Assembly: GCA_034003585.1 (NCBI GenBank) | Contig: JAVEYH010000031.1 | Span: 1 to 30,700, forward strand | Length of the DNA: 30,700 bases | DNA from: JAPXSY01 sp034003585 | Lineage (GTDB): Bacteria; Verrucomicrobiota; Kiritimatiellia; RFP12; UBA1067 | Direction of reading: 5' to 3' | In this document: positions 16,336 through 24,471 of the stretch, one piece after another | How the letters are laid out: each line of letters starts with the position of its first letter | Numbering within the stretch: the first letter of the stretch is position 1 | Position numbers and translations under genes: made by a program | The notes under the pieces: model-generated | What the model was told of the DNA's origin: nothing | The model's database searches: none | Seen by the model: only the letters and a program-made list of their open reading frames with translations

Positions 16336-16850
16336 GTCCCGCGCAGAAACCGGTCCGGAAACCGCTGGGTTTGTTTTGGCGTTCGGTGGTCGGTCTGGGC
16401 CGGCTGATGACGGGAATCGCCTGCTGCGGCCTGGCGGTCATGATCGCGCTGGTGTGCGTCGACGTCCTGCTGCGGATCGCGGGTCACCCGGTCAAAGGGG
16501 CGTATGATCTGGTGCGCATCGCGGCCGCGGTGACGATCGCCTGTTCCCTGCCGATCACCACGGCGATGAAGGGACATGTGGCGATCGAGTATTTTTTCCG
16601 CAAGCTGAATCGTCCGGGCCGGATCGCGGTGGACTCGGTAATGCGGTTGCTGATGATCGCGGCGTTTCTGTTCGCCGCCGCGGAATGCGTGGGGTACGGG
16701 TTGCGTTTCCTGCGCAACCGGCAGGTGTCGGATACGATTGAGGTGCCGATTTTCTGGGTGCCGTGGGTGATGGCCGCGGCTTTTGCCGTGACGGCACTGG
16801 TGGTGATGTTCCATCTGGTCTATCCCGGGCGGGAAATGGTGAAATCATGA
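16332..16850 (+). CDS. dctQ: TRAP transporter small permease subunit (DctQ family)
   Basis: 172 residues from GTG 16332, which overlaps the dctP stop (GTGA) and has GGCGGG a short way upstream; the much longer frame from 16203 would run through dctP. Four hydrophobic segments (~20-45, ~57-75, ~95-118, ~135-160) and the length fit DctQ. Typical family features are the DVLLRIAGHPVKGAYDL stretch, TTAMKGHVAIEYFF after helix two, and the aromatic IFWVPWVMA near the last helix. DctQ binds DctM in the inner membrane and is needed for sodium-driven uptake. It ends within the dctM start (ATGA overlap), consistent with coupled translation. Confidence 0.9.
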   Translation: MSPAQKPVRKPLGLFWRSVVGLGRLMTGIACCGLAVMIALVCVDVLLRIAGHPVKGAYDLVRIAAAVTIACSLPITTAMKGHVAIEYFFRKLNRPGRIAVDSVMRLLMIAAFLFAAAECVGYGLRFLRNRQVSDTIEVPIFWVPWVMAAAFAVTALVVMFHLVYPGREMVKS

Positions 16851-18148
16851 CGCCGTTGATGTTCGGTGTGATCGGATGCGTCGCGCTGTTCGCGCTGCTG
16901 CTCTGCAGCATGCCCGTCGCGATCGTTATGGGGCTGGTCGGCGTGGTCGGCTACGCGGCCGTGGTCTCCGGCAAGGCGGCGCTCGCCATGCTGTCGGCGG
17001 ACCTGTACGATGTGTTCTCCAGCTACAATCTGACCGTGATCCCGCTTTTCATTTTTATGGGGCAGGTGGCGTTCCACACCGGGATCAGCGGCCGGTTGTT
17101 CGCGGCGGCCAACAGTTGGCTTTCCGGCCTGAAGGGCGGGTTGGCCATGGCGACCGTCGGCGCTTGCGCGGCCTTTGGCGCGATCTGCGGTTCCGGTCCG
17201 GCCACGGCGGCGACCATGGCTGCTGTGGCGTTGCCCGAGATGCGGAAATACAAGTATGACGACGCCCTGGCCAGCGGCACGGTCGCGGCGGGCGGCGGGC
17301 TCGGGATGCTGATCCCGCCGAGCGTGATTTTCATCGTGTACGGGATCCTTACCGAACAGTCTATCGGCAAGCTGTTCATCGCGGGAATTCTTCCGGGGAT
17401 TGTGGTGGCGCTGCTTTTCTGCCTGACGATCGGCGTGCTGTGCCTGGCTAACCCCAGTCTGGCCCCGGCTGCGGTGCGGACCCCGTGGCGCGCGCGTTTC
17501 CGGTCGCTCTTCGGGGTTTCGGAGACTGTGATCCTCTTCGCGCTGGTGATGGGCGGAATGTTCGCGGGCTGGTTCACGCCTACCGAGGGCGCGGCGGTCG
17601 GTGCGGCCGGCAGCGTGGCGATTGCGGTCTGCGGCGGACACGGGTCGTGGGCCCTGTTCCGGCAGGCCGCGCAAGAGACCATCCGGACCTCGTGCATGGT
17701 GCTGGTGATTGTGGCGGGCGCCACGATGTTCGGCCATTTCCTCGCGGTCACGGGGCTGCCCACACAGTTTGCCTCCTGGCTTGCGGCCCTGCCGCTGCCG
17801 GCGTGGGTGGTGATGATCCTCATCTTCCTCTTTTATCTCTTCGCCGGGTGTTTTGTCGATTCGCTGGCGCTGATCCTCCTGACCATCCCGATTTTCTATC
17901 CGGTGGTCATGGGCCTGGGCTACGATCCGATCTGGTTCGGGGTCATGATCGTGCTGGTGACGCAGATGGGGGTGATCACGCCGCCGGTGGGGGTCAATGT
18001 CTATGTCGTGAGCGGCATCGAACGGGACATCCCGCTGCAGACGGTTTTCCGCGGCGCGATCCCGTTCCTGTTCGCGCTGGTCGTGGCGTGCGGAATACTG
18101 ATGGTTTTTCCCGGTCTGGCCACATGGCTGCCCGGGGTGGTGCGGTAG
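16847..18148 (+). CDS. dctM: TRAP transporter large permease subunit (DctM family)
   Basis: 433 residues, the normal length for DctM. ATG 16847 overlaps the dctQ stop (ATGA). The protein is hydrophobic throughout, with about twelve membrane segments and the two pseudo-symmetric hairpin regions of the family: GAICGSGPATAATMAAVALP with GGGLGMLIPPSVIFIVYG in the first half, and GCFVDSLALILLTIPIFYP with TQMGVITPPVGVNVYVV in the second. FTPTEGAA in the middle is also characteristic. DctM is the sodium-coupled channel of the tripartite system, in the inner membrane. It is followed after 20 bases by a UspA gene. Confidence 0.95.
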   Translation: MTPLMFGVIGCVALFALLLCSMPVAIVMGLVGVVGYAAVVSGKAALAMLSADLYDVFSSYNLTVIPLFIFMGQVAFHTGISGRLFAAANSWLSGLKGGLAMATVGACAAFGAICGSGPATAATMAAVALPEMRKYKYDDALASGTVAAGGGLGMLIPPSVIFIVYGILTEQSIGKLFIAGILPGIVVALLFCLTIGVLCLANPSLAPAAVRTPWRARFRSLFGVSETVILFALVMGGMFAGWFTPTEGAAVGAAGSVAIAVCGGHGSWALFRQAAQETIRTSCMVLVIVAGATMFGHFLAVTGLPTQFASWLAALPLPAWVVMILIFLFYLFAGCFVDSLALILLTIPIFYPVVMGLGYDPIWFGVMIVLVTQMGVITPPVGVNVYVVSGIERDIPLQTVFRGAIPFLFALVVACGILMVFPGLATWLPGVVR

Positions 18149-18168
18149 TCAATCCGGAAGGAGGACGT

Positions 18169-18675
18169 ATGGACGGATCATCGACGCGGTACGGAAATTA
18201 CCGGAAGATTCTGTTTTGCACGGATTTCTCCGAGAACGCGGACTTCGCGTTTGATTTTGCGGTGGACGCCGCCCTGCGGAATGCCGGGTGCACGCTCTAC
18301 CTGCTGCATGTCATTCCGGAGCCGGACGCGCAATTCTGGAAGGGATACATTTACGAGGTCGGTGATATGGACGCCAAGGCGCGCGCCGATATCGACCGCA
18401 CGATTGATACGGTTTACCGTCCGCGCGTTCCGTCCGGCGTCACGTTCCAGGTTGAGATGCGGATCGGCGACGCCGCCCGGATGATCCTGGATTTCGCGGA
18501 ATCCCGGGATGTGGATCTGATCATTCTCGGCAGGCAGGGGCGTGGCGCCATCACGCAGTGGTTGCTGGGGAATGTGACCGGCAAAGTGGCCCGCAAGACC
18601 ACATGTCCCGTGTTGGTTGTTCCGCTGGCGTTCAAAACCCGGCAGCCGGAACCTGCCGCGGCGGACTCGCGCTGA
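18169..18675 (+). CDS. UspA-domain universal stress protein linked to a TRAP transporter
   Basis: 168 residues. ATG 18169 has AAGGAGG at 18158-18164; the long frame extending back to 17485 is only the shadow of dctM. A single Usp domain is visible: RKILFCTDFSENA at the start (D19), LYLLHVIP, DLIILGRQGRGAI, and the nucleotide-binding loop G121-x2-G124-x9-G134 with N135 where S or T is usual, then CPVLVVP. It is thus probably an ATP-binding type. In Halomonas the UspA protein TeaD, encoded beside the TeaABC TRAP transporter, moderates uptake; a similar role here is inference from synteny. It is the last gene of the icd-TRAP cluster and converges with yggU. Confidence 0.9.
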   Translation: MDGSSTRYGNYRKILFCTDFSENADFAFDFAVDAALRNAGCTLYLLHVIPEPDAQFWKGYIYEVGDMDAKARADIDRTIDTVYRPRVPSGVTFQVEMRIGDAARMILDFAESRDVDLIILGRQGRGAITQWLLGNVTGKVARKTTCPVLVVPLAFKTRQPEPAAADSR

Positions 18676-18680
18676 GCGGG

Positions 18681-18706
18681 CGGCGCGCGCCGGGCCTCAT
18701 TGTTTT
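18681..18706. terminator. Possible bidirectional terminator between uspA and yggU
   Basis: A self-complementary 12-base GC sequence, CGGCGCGCGCCG (18681-18692), lies between the two convergent stops. TGTTTT follows at 18701-18706 on the plus side. The stem has no clear loop and the T-run is short. Confidence 0.3.
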
Positions 18707-18987
18707 GCGAAGGCCTGACGCGCGGCCGCCGCGGTCAGGCCGCGGAAGGCCACGCGTTTGAGCCGGCCGGTCTCGCCGGACAAAAGCGCGACGGATCGTT
18801 TGGGCACCTTCGCCGCTTCGGCGAGGAGCTCGATCAGGGCCGCATTGGCCTTGCCGTCCGCCGGCGGTGCCTGCAGGCGCACGCGCAGCCAATCCGCATC
18901 GGCCCCGGCGATCTCGGAACGGCTTGCACGGGGCGTGGCCTTGACGGTCACGATGCACCCGTCGCGGGTTTCAACGACCCAACGCAT
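18697..18987 (-). CDS. yggU: YggU/DUF167 family protein
   Basis: 96 residues from the ATG at 18987, which has GAGG five bases upstream; that ribosome site overlaps the stop codon of the yggT-like gene. A GTG two codons earlier is less likely. The family pattern is clear: VTVKATPRASRSEIAG near the start, LRVRLQAPPADGKANAALIELLA in the middle, then VALLSGETGRLKRV, with the usual ~95-100 residue length. YggU (UPF0235) is a small cytoplasmic protein with no established function, often found next to yggT as here. It is the last gene of the minus-strand cluster. Confidence 0.9.
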   Translation of the reverse strand: MRWVVETRDGCIVTVKATPRASRSEIAGADADWLRVRLQAPPADGKANAALIELLAEAAKVPKRSVALLSGETGRLKRVAFRGLTAAAARQAFAKQ

Positions 18988-18994
18988 CTTCACC

Positions 18995-19900
18995 TCAATT
19001 GAATAACGGGGAGTGGATCATCCCGTACAGCCCGCGGCAGATGCCGTTGTACAGAAAATCCACAACAAAAAAATAGATCAGCGGCGTGAAATCGAAGCCC
19101 ATTGCGCCGGTGCCGCGCCGGGCGAAGCGGCCCAGCAGGAGATCCGCCCCCTCGCCGCATAAAACGGAGAGTCCGCGCGATTGGATGAGGGCCGCGCCGA
19201 GGCTGCCAAGGATCAGCACAAAGAGCGAGCGCGTCAGGAACATCAGGCCGTCGGCAAAAGAAAGGACCGCGAGCCAGCCGGTTTTCAGGAGCTGCAGAAG
19301 GAGGGGGCCGGTCAGGAAGGGCGAGGCGTCGGTCGCGGCGGGCGTTCCCGTCAGCCGGGTCAGGAGCCGCAGATCGGCCGTGCGGGTGAGGGCCAGGGCA
19401 AGCAGCCCGTGGAGCGCCAGAAGCAGAAAAGGCTGGAACCGGAGGGGGACACGGGAGAACGGACGCGCGAAGAAGGCCAGGGCCTCGGTCGCGCGGGTGA
19501 CGCGGAAGGGCGGCGTGATCAGGCGGACCAGCAGATAAACGGTCCAGAGGCGCACCAGAAACAGGGCGGTTTGGAGCAGGGTGAACGGGAACAGCAGGAA
19601 GGGGTTGTCGGGCGCGGCGGGCGACGTGAACCGGAAGGCCGTGCCGAGGGTCACGCCCAACGAAAACTGGAACCGTGCGGCCAGCAGCGTCTGAAACAGG
19701 GTCACGATGCTCAGAATGACCAGCGCGGCCATCGCCTCGGGCATCGCGAGCACTGGGCGCAGGAACTGAATCACGCGGTCGGTCAGATTGATGGTGCCCG
19801 ACACAAACGGATTGAAATAAAACTCGCGTTCCGGTGCGGACCAGAGCCGCAGCCAGAACAGCAGGAACACGAAATGGAAGAGGAGAAACAGATAAAACAT
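18995..19900 (-). CDS. yggT: YggT-like multi-pass membrane protein
   Basis: 301 residues with about seven hydrophobic segments, against roughly 190 for E. coli YggT. The first 30 residues (YLFLLFHFVFLLFWLRLW) and the segment FNPFVSGTINLTDRVIQFLRPVL match the first YggT repeat (membrane helix, then aspartate and FLRP-type loop). The C-terminal part GADLLLGRFARR and GFDFTPLIYFFVVDFL matches the second. The middle (~95-190) is an enlarged region. The family is implicated in membrane or division-site organisation in several lineages, without a known biochemical activity. The identification rests on these motifs and on yggU seven bases downstream. A frame in another register covers the same bases but lacks this membrane pattern. 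Confidence 0.72.
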   Translation of the reverse strand: MFYLFLLFHFVFLLFWLRLWSAPEREFYFNPFVSGTINLTDRVIQFLRPVLAMPEAMAALVILSIVTLFQTLLAARFQFSLGVTLGTAFRFTSPAAPDNPFLLFPFTLLQTALFLVRLWTVYLLVRLITPPFRVTRATEALAFFARPFSRVPLRFQPFLLLALHGLLALALTRTADLRLLTRLTGTPAATDASPFLTGPLLLQLLKTGWLAVLSFADGLMFLTRSLFVLILGSLGAALIQSRGLSVLCGEGADLLLGRFARRGTGAMGFDFTPLIYFFVVDFLYNGICRGLYGMIHSPLFN

Positions 19901-19993
19901 ATGACACCGCGGACCGTTTGCCGTATGGAGGGATCAAGCGTAACAGGAGACGTATGGCCTGTCGAGCGCAACAGGTAATCGGGAACGCCGCCC

Positions 19994-21505
19994 TCAGGCG
20001 ATGGGGTGGAAGAGATTGAAAAAATTTTCGGCGAAGCGGCGGAGCCGCGAACGATGCCGCCAGTCCGAGTAGAGGACTTCGCGGGATTGGGCGAAATCGT
20101 GCAGGAGGACACGTTTGATACAGGCGGCGAATTCCGTGGCGAAGACCACCAGATTGGTCTCGTAGTTGAGGAAAAGACTGCGCGGATCGAGATTCGCGCT
20201 GCCGATGATCGCGATTGCGTCGTCAACCAGAAACGCTTTGGCGTGGAGGAAGGGGGGGGCACGTTCAAAGATGCGCACGCCGGCTTGGATGAGATCAGTG
20301 TACAGGGCTTGCGAGGCAAGCTGCAGGGTGGGGTGGTTGTTGACCGACGGCACCAGCACCTTGACCTCCACACCGCGGAACGCCGCCTGGCGCAGCGCGA
20401 GAATCAGCGGTTCGGGCGGCACGAAGTAGGGGGTGACCAGCAGGATTTGGCTTCGGGCGAGATTGACCGCCGCGAAGTACGCGTCGAGAGCGGCGCCGGT
20501 CTCGTCGCGGGTGGGGCCGCTGTTCTGCAGGCGAACGGCGCAGCTTCCCGCTGATTCCGGCGCGGGGAAAAAGCGGGCCGCCAGAAGTTTCTCCGGCGGG
20601 GCGTCGGTCATGTAATACCAATCGCGCAAAAATGTGTACTGGAGTTCGAGCACGGCCGGACCGCGGATGCGGAAATGGTAATCCAGCGTGCCCGGTTTGT
20701 TGTGCCGGGGCAGATACACGTCGTGAAAATTGATGCCGCCCGTGAAGGCCACCGTGCCGTCGATCACCAGGATTTTCCGGTGGTTGCGCAGGTTGAGCTG
20801 AAACTTGCGTTTAAACACGTTCGCTTGGGAAAACCCGACCAGACGCAGGTTGGGCACACGCCGGTGGCGCCAGAAAAAGAGGCGCAGGCTCGCGCCCGCC
20901 GAACCGAACGCGTCATACAGCACCCGGACTTCGACGCCGGCGGCGGCGCGTTCCGCGAGCAGGGCCATGAGGCGCCGCCCCACGGCGTCGTCATTCAGGA
21001 TGTAGGTGGAAAGATGGATATGGCGGGTCGCCTGCCGGATCGCGGTAAACATCTCCTCCAGGGCTTCCCCGGCCGGTTCGAGAAGCTCAATCGCGTTTCC
21101 CCCCAGCAGCGGGTGATTGTTGCTGAGGCGGTCGAGGATGCGGTTGAACGGCAACGTTCCGGGATCGGTCGGTGTGACCCGCAGGGCGTTTTTCCGTGCG
21201 GACATCGAGGCCAGCGGATGGGCATGGCGCAGGTTGAGGCGCTGGCGTTTTTGGAAGAGGCTGTCGGAATACTGTTTCTGCCACCCTTTGTTGGGCACGG
21301 TGTTGATGCCGAAGAGCACATAGGCGAGCGGGCCGAAGAAGGGGAAAGCGGTGGTGAAAAAAATCCAGAGCAGGGAGGTGCGCGCGTCCCGTGGCTTGAG
21401 CAGCAGGTGGAGGCAGACCAGCAGCGACAGCGCATAATGGAGAATCGTGCCGTATCCGAGTGGCGTGTTGAGGTCTAGGCTTTGCGCGGCCAGGCATCCC
21501 GTCAT
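19994..21505 (-). CDS. cls: Cardiolipin synthase (phospholipase D family)
   Basis: 503 residues from the ATG at 21505, which has AAAGGAGG a few bases upstream and overlaps the preceding gene's stop (ATGA). Two N-terminal membrane segments (~15-35, ~44-65) carry the FFGPLAYVLFG motif of Cls. Two HKD motifs are intact: H242-K244-D249 in NHRKILVIDG with TGGIN after it, and H421-K423-D428 in LHAKAFLVDD with GSANLDPRSL after it. The enzyme joins phosphatidylglycerol (or PG and PE) to make cardiolipin at the inner membrane. Length and order are normal for ClsA-type enzymes. It lies in a minus-strand cluster between a small unknown gene and a yggT-like gene 93 bases downstream. Confidence 0.93.
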   Translation of the reverse strand: MTGCLAAQSLDLNTPLGYGTILHYALSLLVCLHLLLKPRDARTSLLWIFFTTAFPFFGPLAYVLFGINTVPNKGWQKQYSDSLFQKRQRLNLRHAHPLASMSARKNALRVTPTDPGTLPFNRILDRLSNNHPLLGGNAIELLEPAGEALEEMFTAIRQATRHIHLSTYILNDDAVGRRLMALLAERAAAGVEVRVLYDAFGSAGASLRLFFWRHRRVPNLRLVGFSQANVFKRKFQLNLRNHRKILVIDGTVAFTGGINFHDVYLPRHNKPGTLDYHFRIRGPAVLELQYTFLRDWYYMTDAPPEKLLAARFFPAPESAGSCAVRLQNSGPTRDETGAALDAYFAAVNLARSQILLVTPYFVPPEPLILALRQAAFRGVEVKVLVPSVNNHPTLQLASQALYTDLIQAGVRIFERAPPFLHAKAFLVDDAIAIIGSANLDPRSLFLNYETNLVVFATEFAACIKRVLLHDFAQSREVLYSDWRHRSRLRRFAENFFNLFHPIA

Positions 21506-21942
21506 GTGTCCTCCTTTCGCTGCGGGGATGCGGCGTCGCGCCGCTCGGGTCCGGCAAGCGAGAGATCCCCCACGATCTTCCAAAGGGTTCCGTCGCGTTG
21601 GACCCGCATGCCGCGTCCCGGCAGCGCTTCCTCCAACCCCTCCCGGATCATCCGCACCGCGGCCGCCTCGATTTCGGCGCGCACGTCTTCAGACAGCGGT
21701 TCCAGCGAAACCGGCTCCATGGAGAGGACATATCCCTTGCCCAAGCTGGAGCCGAACCCCGCGGTGAACACGGCGGTGATGCGGAACAGTCCGTCATGCT
21801 GCGGGTTGGCGGTGGCGCCATGCGGCGGGCGCGCGGGGTGGGGCGTCAGCAGGGTGCCGAAGCGCTCTTCCAGCGCATGGTCCACCCGTTTCAGCAGCGC
21901 GTTCAACCGCGCCTCCCACTGTTCGACACGCTGATGTCTCAT
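21502..21942 (-). CDS. Unknown protein upstream of cardiolipin synthase
   Basis: 146 residues; I do not recognise the family. ATG 21942 has AAGGTGG a few bases upstream, and the gene ends in an ATGA overlap with cls, which supports it as real and translated. No signal peptide or membrane segment is visible. The N-terminus is helical and charged (VEQWEARLNALLKRVDHALEERFG), the centre holds a strand-like DGLFRITAVFTAGFG and a glycine-rich SSLGKGYVLSMEPVSLE, then a helix (EDVRAEIEAAAVRMIREGLEE), a GRGMRVQRDGTLWKIVGDLSL strand pair and a charged tail. It is probably cytoplasmic. The coupling to cls hints at a link to lipid synthesis, nothing more. Confidence 0.7.
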   Translation of the reverse strand: MRHQRVEQWEARLNALLKRVDHALEERFGTLLTPHPARPPHGATANPQHDGLFRITAVFTAGFGSSLGKGYVLSMEPVSLEPLSEDVRAEIEAAAVRMIREGLEEALPGRGMRVQRDGTLWKIVGDLSLAGPERRDAASPQRKEDT

Positions 21943-21986
21943 GCGGCCACCTTACCACAATTCTCCTGACACCTAAAATGCGATTC

Positions 21987-22016
21987 TTGTTTCCGGCTGC
22001 AATTCTGCCGTATACT
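21987..22016 (+). promoter_or_regulatory. Promoter of the DUF4091/GH123-like gene
   Basis: TTGTTT at 21987-21992, an 18-base spacer, and TATACT at 22011-22016. Expected start near 22023, about 27 bases before the ATG at 22050. It excludes the in-frame ATG at 21978 as the start. Confidence 0.55.
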
Positions 22017-22049
22017 GCCGGAAAGCGAATACAACGCTGGGAGGAACCG

Positions 22050-24425
22050 ATGAGGGATTCTGGTTTGCGGGTCGTGCTGTGCGCCGTTGCCGGTCTGGCC
22101 GCGGCGGCCGGCGACCCGGCGGGGTTGCTGGCGAACGGGGGGTTCGAGGCGGGCGCGNNNNNNNNNNNNNNNNNNNNNNNNNNNNNNNNNNNNNNNNNNN
22201 NNNNNNNNNNNNNNNNNNNNNNNNNNNNNNNNNNNNNNNNNNNNNNNNNNNNNNNNNTCCAGGTTCACGGTTACCGTTTCGATGCGGAAGTGGAGGGGCC
22301 GGCGCGGTCACTCGCCGGTTCCACGCGATACGTGGAGAGCGTGTCGCGTGAACCGAACCCGCGCGTGCGGGTGATCGGGCTGGGCGAGGCGCTGCCGGGC
22401 GGCGCGAATGTCGCGGTGCTGCAGGTGCGGCACGCGGGCGCGGGCCCCCTGACGAACGAGGCGCGTGTGGTGTTCGCGGGCGGGGACCGCCCCGTGCGGT
22501 CCTATCCCGTGCCCGTCACGTTGCCGGGACCCGGCGCGTATGACGTGCGGATCCCCTATGAAGCGCCGTCGGCTGGCGAATGGGAGATGTCGGTCGAATG
22601 GGGTGAGGCCTTTGCGGCGCGCTGCACGGTGAAAGTGCCGTTGCTCTATGACGACTCCTACGGGGAGCGCCTGCCGGTGAACTCGCCGCTGCTGACCTTG
22701 TGGCGCGCCGCGCCCGGATGGAAGATCCCGCGTCACCGGCCCGTGCCGCGCGCCTTTGCCAAATCGCTCTCGCTGCGGCTGGCGCGCAAGGAATGGGAGG
22801 CGGTGCAACTGGTGGTCTCCCCCCAGACGGCGCTCTCGAACCTGACGGTGACCGTGACGGATCTGGTATACGGAAAAGACCGCATTCCCGCTTCGCAGGT
22901 CGGGATCTCGCGCGTGGGATATGTGCCGGTCGAACAGCCGAGCGACGCCGCCGGGGCAAAAGGGTGGTGGCCCGACCCGCTCCTGCCGCAGGAGGGGCCG
23001 CTGCTTGCCGCGGCGGGAGAGCATCACCCGTTCTGGATCCGGGTGCGCGCGCCGGATCACATCCCGGCGGGCATCTACCGCGGCACCGTGACGGTTCAGG
23101 CCGACGGGATCAGGGTTACCACCGTGCTGAATGCCGAGGTGTATGATTTTACGCTGCCCGACACGATGACCTGCGAAACCGCTTTCGGTTTCAACGCGCA
23201 TGCGGCCTGGCGGTATCACAAGGCAACCGAACCCGTTCAGCGGCGCGCGGTGCTGGACCGTTACTTGCGCTGTCTGGGCGACTATCGCCTCTCTCCCTAC
23301 GACCCGGCTCCAATGGACAGGTGGAGCGTGACCTGGCGGAATTTTGACGCCCGGACCGGCAAACCCGATGCCGGCAAGACTGTGGCGGACATCGAACCGG
23401 TCTTCCGCTGGGACGAATGGGATGCGGCCATGACCCGCGCGGTCGAGTCCAACCGCTTCAACACCTTCCGGATCCGGATCGAGGGTTTGGGCGGCGGCAC
23501 GTTTCACGCGCGCACGGAACCCTCGCTGCTCGGTTTCGCCGGGGGCACTCCCGAGTACGAACTGCTGATGGGCAAATACCTGCGCGGTATCGAATCGCAC
23601 CTCCGGGAGAAGGGGTGGCTGGACAAGGCCTTTGTCTACTGGTTCGACGAGCCGGACCCCAAGGATTACGGCTTCGTGATGAACGGCATGAACACGCTCA
23701 AGCGGCACGCCCCCGGACTGCGCCGGATGCTGACCGAGCAGATCGAGCCGAAGCTGTTTGGCGGGCCGGGCATCTGGTGCCCGCTCACACCGTCGCTGAA
23801 CAAGCCGGGTTTGGAGGAGCGGCGCAAGGCGGGCGACCGCTTCTGGTGGTACATCTGCTGCGGGCCCAAAGCGCCGTATGTGACGGAGTTCATCGATCAT
23901 GCGGGGCCCGCGTTGCGCGTCTGGCTCTGGCAAACCTGGGCCGAGCGGGTCGCGGGTATTCTGATCTGGGAGACGGTTTACTGGACCAGCGACACCGCTT
24001 ACCCGGAGGCCGGCAAACCGCAGAACCCCTACACAGACCCGATGAGCTGGACTACGGGATACGGCGTGCCGAGAGGGACCAAGCGGCCCTGGGGCAACGG
24101 CGACGGCCGGTTCCTTTATCCGCCGCCTGCGGCCGCGGACGGCAACCCCGCCGGACCGGTGCCGGACGCGCCGGTGCCGAGCCTGCGGCTGGAGATGCTG
24201 CGCGACGGGATCGAGGACTACGAGTATTTTGTGATCCTGCGGCGGCTGCTGCACGAGAAGGGCGGCCGGCTGGACCCCCGGACCCGCCAGAATCTGGAAG
24301 TGCTGCTGACCGTGCCCGCCGAGGTTTCTGCAGGCCTGACCGAGTTCACACGCGACCCCGCGCCGATCGAGACGCATCGTGACAAACTCGCCCGCGCGAT
24401 CGTCTCCCTGCTCAAGCTCCGATAA
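22050..24425 (+). CDS. Secreted DUF4091/GH123-like glycoside hydrolase, interrupted by an assembly gap
   Basis: ATG 22050 is preceded by GGGAGG at 22039-22044. Residues 1-20 look like a signal peptide (LRVVLCAVAGLAAAAG), followed by LLANGGFEAGA, a typical entry to a carbohydrate-binding jelly-roll. The 100 N then cut the sequence, so total length and later residue numbers are uncertain; the frame after the gap agrees with the frame before it only if the nominal gap length is accepted. The C-terminal two thirds match DUF4091/GH123-like proteins: FWIRVRAPDHIPAGIYRGTV, a DE pair in YWFDEPDPKDY (bases 23646-23651) placed like the GH123 catalytic pair, LWQTWAERVAGILIWE, and the closing LRLEMLRDGIEDYEYF. 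Characterised GH123 enzymes are beta-N-acetylgalactosaminidases; the substrate here is unproven. Confidence 0.82.
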   Translation: MRDSGLRVVLCAVAGLAAAAGDPAGLLANGGFEAGAXXXXXXXXXXXXXXXXXXXXXXXXXXXXXXXXXXQVHGYRFDAEVEGPARSLAGSTRYVESVSREPNPRVRVIGLGEALPGGANVAVLQVRHAGAGPLTNEARVVFAGGDRPVRSYPVPVTLPGPGAYDVRIPYEAPSAGEWEMSVEWGEAFAARCTVKVPLLYDDSYGERLPVNSPLLTLWRAAPGWKIPRHRPVPRAFAKSLSLRLARKEWEAVQLVVSPQTALSNLTVTVTDLVYGKDRIPASQVGISRVGYVPVEQPSDAAGAKGWWPDPLLPQEGPLLAAAGEHHPFWIRVRAPDHIPAGIYRGTVTVQADGIRVTTVLNAEVYDFTLPDTMTCETAFGFNAHAAWRYHKATEPVQRRAVLDRYLRCLGDYRLSPYDPAPMDRWSVTWRNFDARTGKPDAGKTVADIEPVFRWDEWDAAMTRAVESNRFNTFRIRIEGLGGGTFHARTEPSLLGFAGGTPEYELLMGKYLRGIESHLREKGWLDKAFVYWFDEPDPKDYGFVMNGMNTLKRHAPGLRRMLTEQIEPKLFGGPGIWCPLTPSLNKPGLEERRKAGDRFWWYICCGPKAPYVTEFIDHAGPALRVWLWQTWAERVAGILIWETVYWTSDTAYPEAGKPQNPYTDPMSWTTGYGVPRGTKRPWGNGDGRFLYPPPAAADGNPAGPVPDAPVPSLRLEMLRDGIEDYEYFVILRRLLHEKGGRLDPRTRQNLEVLLTVPAEVSAGLTEFTRDPAPIETHRDKLARAIVSLLKLR
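22158..22257. other. Assembly gap (100 N)
   Basis: Exactly 100 undetermined bases, the conventional length for a scaffold gap of unknown size. It lies within the GH123-like gene between the signal peptide and the first beta domain. Confidence 0.97.
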
Positions 24426-24471
24426 GGATTGTCTGCGTGATTCCGTCCGGGAACGCGAGCGGAAGCAACGT

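Noticed and set aside
18990..19937. Second minus-strand frame over the yggT-like gene
   Set aside because: Proline- and arginine-rich, while the other register gives a clean multi-pass membrane protein with YggT motifs and a stop fitted to the yggU ribosome site.
22005..22020. CTGCCG repeated on both sides of the TATA of the -10 element
   Set aside because: Six-base words this close are expected by chance in GC-rich DNA; no third copy or symmetry supports an operator.
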